Under the pieces are notes generated by a model. It saw only the letters and a list, made by a program, of their open reading frames with translations, had not been told where the DNA came from and did not search any database. A stretch of 64,000 nt of DNA from Caulochytrium protostelioides (taxonomy: Eukaryota; Chytridiomycota; Caulochytriomycetes; Caulochytriales; Caulochytriaceae). Shown piece by piece: positions 63,207 to 64,000 of the stretch (position 1 is its first letter; every line of letters begins with the position of its first letter). The stretch is from NCBI GenBank assembly GCA_003615045.1, contig ML014207.1:1-64000 (forward strand), written 5' to 3'. Position numbers and translations under genes: made by a program.

Positions 63207-63586
63207 ACGTCGGCATCGGCGGCGGCATGCGCCGGCGGCGGCGGCGACGCGACGCGGCCGCCGCGCAGGACGGCGATCGAGCGGCAGAGGCGCTGGTGGA
63301 GGGCGTCGTCGAGCCGCGCGTGGTCGCGGTCGCACCAGAAGGCGACGGCGCAGGAGGCGCACGTCAGCGTCGCGGGCCGCGCGCAGAGCTCGCAGGTCGG
63401 CGCGCCGAGCGGCGGCGCGACGCCGTGGCGGTCGGGGGCGCCGCCGCGCGTGGCGCCCGCCGGCGCGGCCGGCCGCGGGTGCGCGTGGACCGCCGCGTGC
63501 GACGCCACGAGGTGGCCGGTCAGCGCAGCGCTAGCCGCCGCCGGCGCTTTGGGCCGCGCCAGCGGCTGGAACGGAACGAACGGCAT
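61529..63586 (-). CDS. MYND zinc-finger protein, ZMYND12-like (ciliary)
   Basis: Two exons: 63586-62117 and 61993-61529, with a 123-nt GTAAGA...CAG intron, giving 644 residues. The start MPFVPFQPLARPK is preferred to the ATG at 63631. Near residues 60-100 there is a MYND finger: CELCARPATLTCASC, then FWCDRDH and HQRLC. Spacing and sequence resemble human ZMYND12. After an Asp/Ala/Gly linker come TPR-like helices (REAVRAARRRDWAVALAAAS, LAILEAHLGLGNVDEAAACL), which also parallel ZMYND12. The rest holds long Ala/Ser/Pro inserts. DYAKSIFWAAKRDAQRAL spans the splice site. ZMYND12 with TTC29 takes part in axonemal dynein function, which would fit a zoosporic fungus. The MYND finger is clear; orthology is moderate. 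Confidence 0.62.
61994..62116 (-). other. Intron of the ZMYND12-like gene
   Basis: Donor GTAAGA at 62116, acceptor CAG ending at 61994, phase 0. It includes a T-tract in the sense strand (A-run 62034-62049 on plus). Confidence 0.75.
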
Positions 63587-64000
63587 CGTGCCACGGCGTC
63601 GATGGGCGATCGAAGGTGGCGCGATCCGCAAGAATCAGCGAGTGAGGGTATTGCGAGCGAGGATCGATGCGCAAGACGGGCGGGGGCAGCCGGATCGACA
63701 ACGACGATCTTGCCGCAGCAACAGCAGCAGCAGCAGCAGCGTGGTGTGATGACAATCCCGCTCGAACGTCGCAACCGCCGCGATTCAGATCGCTGACGAC
63801 GAAGCGGTCGACATGGCGCCCCTGGCTCGCCGACGCGCACAAGACGACCTGATGGCGGCATACGAATCGTCGCTGGCCCCAACGGCACCGCGCGTCGGAG
63901 ACCGCCGCTGGCGCGGAACAGAGAGATCGGCAACCACAACCGCGAAGGGCGGCGGCGGCGAATTGCAAGAGGAGAAAGAGTCCCGCTCGGCCGCAGGCCG
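63587..64000. other. Right-edge intergenic sequence
   Basis: Upstream of the ZMYND12-like gene. A CAG-type triplet run lies at 63717-63741. No gene can be called before the edge. Confidence 0.45.

Overview
The window is GC-rich nuclear DNA from a fungus, most likely an early-diverging zoosporic (chytrid-grade) lineage. Gene content is eukaryotic throughout. Genes are dense, introns are few and short (120-335 nt, GT-AG), and intergenic DNA is full of short tandem repeats. Fungal signs are the F-BAR/SH3 cytokinesis protein, the C2H2 factor, Mps1, Tel1 and the peroxisomal acyl-CoA oxidase. A zinc-finger protein resembling ciliary ZMYND12, an animal-type class I aldolase and the relic of a Fanzor nuclease suggest a lineage that kept its flagellum. 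A genus such as Caulochytrium would fit, but this is inference.

Layout. 1-8.7 kb: a Thr-rich secreted protein running off the left edge, a long gene-poor stretch, a C2H2 factor and a decayed Fanzor/TnpB-like gene. 8.7-19.4 kb: F-BAR/SH3 protein, class I fructose-bisphosphate aldolase, a bromodomain protein with an altered pocket, and an NDUFAF4-like complex I assembly factor. 20-34.4 kb: two large checkpoint kinases in tandem, Tel1/ATM and Mps1/TTK. 35-38.7 kb: mitochondrial genes bL31m, uS7m and NDUFS3. 39-47.3 kb: a GH1 beta-glucosidase and an acyl-CoA oxidase interrupted by an intein. 47.3-53 kb: an accessory island with a lower-GC putative secreted protein, a frameshifted virus-like fragment and an assembly gap flanked by identical 309-bp copies. 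53-64 kb: a membrane-anchored protein of unknown role, Med22, a polyQ protein, RBM42-like RRM protein, ETF-ubiquinone oxidoreductase and the ZMYND12-like protein.

Functional themes. Mitochondrial respiration and fatty-acid oxidation recur (NDUFS3, NDUFAF4-like, ETF-QO, acyl-CoA oxidase, two mitoribosomal proteins), as do genome surveillance and mitosis (Tel1, Mps1) and transcription or RNA handling (Med22, bromodomain, RBM42, C2H2). The most striking discovery is a 527-residue intein with intact splicing residues. It sits directly before the catalytic loop of a nuclear acyl-CoA oxidase gene, and its homing-endonuclease domain has lost one of its two catalytic aspartates. I do not recall this host protein among described inteins.

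Six genes were rebuilt across introns by matching conserved protein sequence on both sides of GT-AG junctions: the F-BAR protein, aldolase, Tel1, NDUFS3, RBM42-like protein and ETF-QO. The ZMYND12-like gene was also joined across one intron, with less support.
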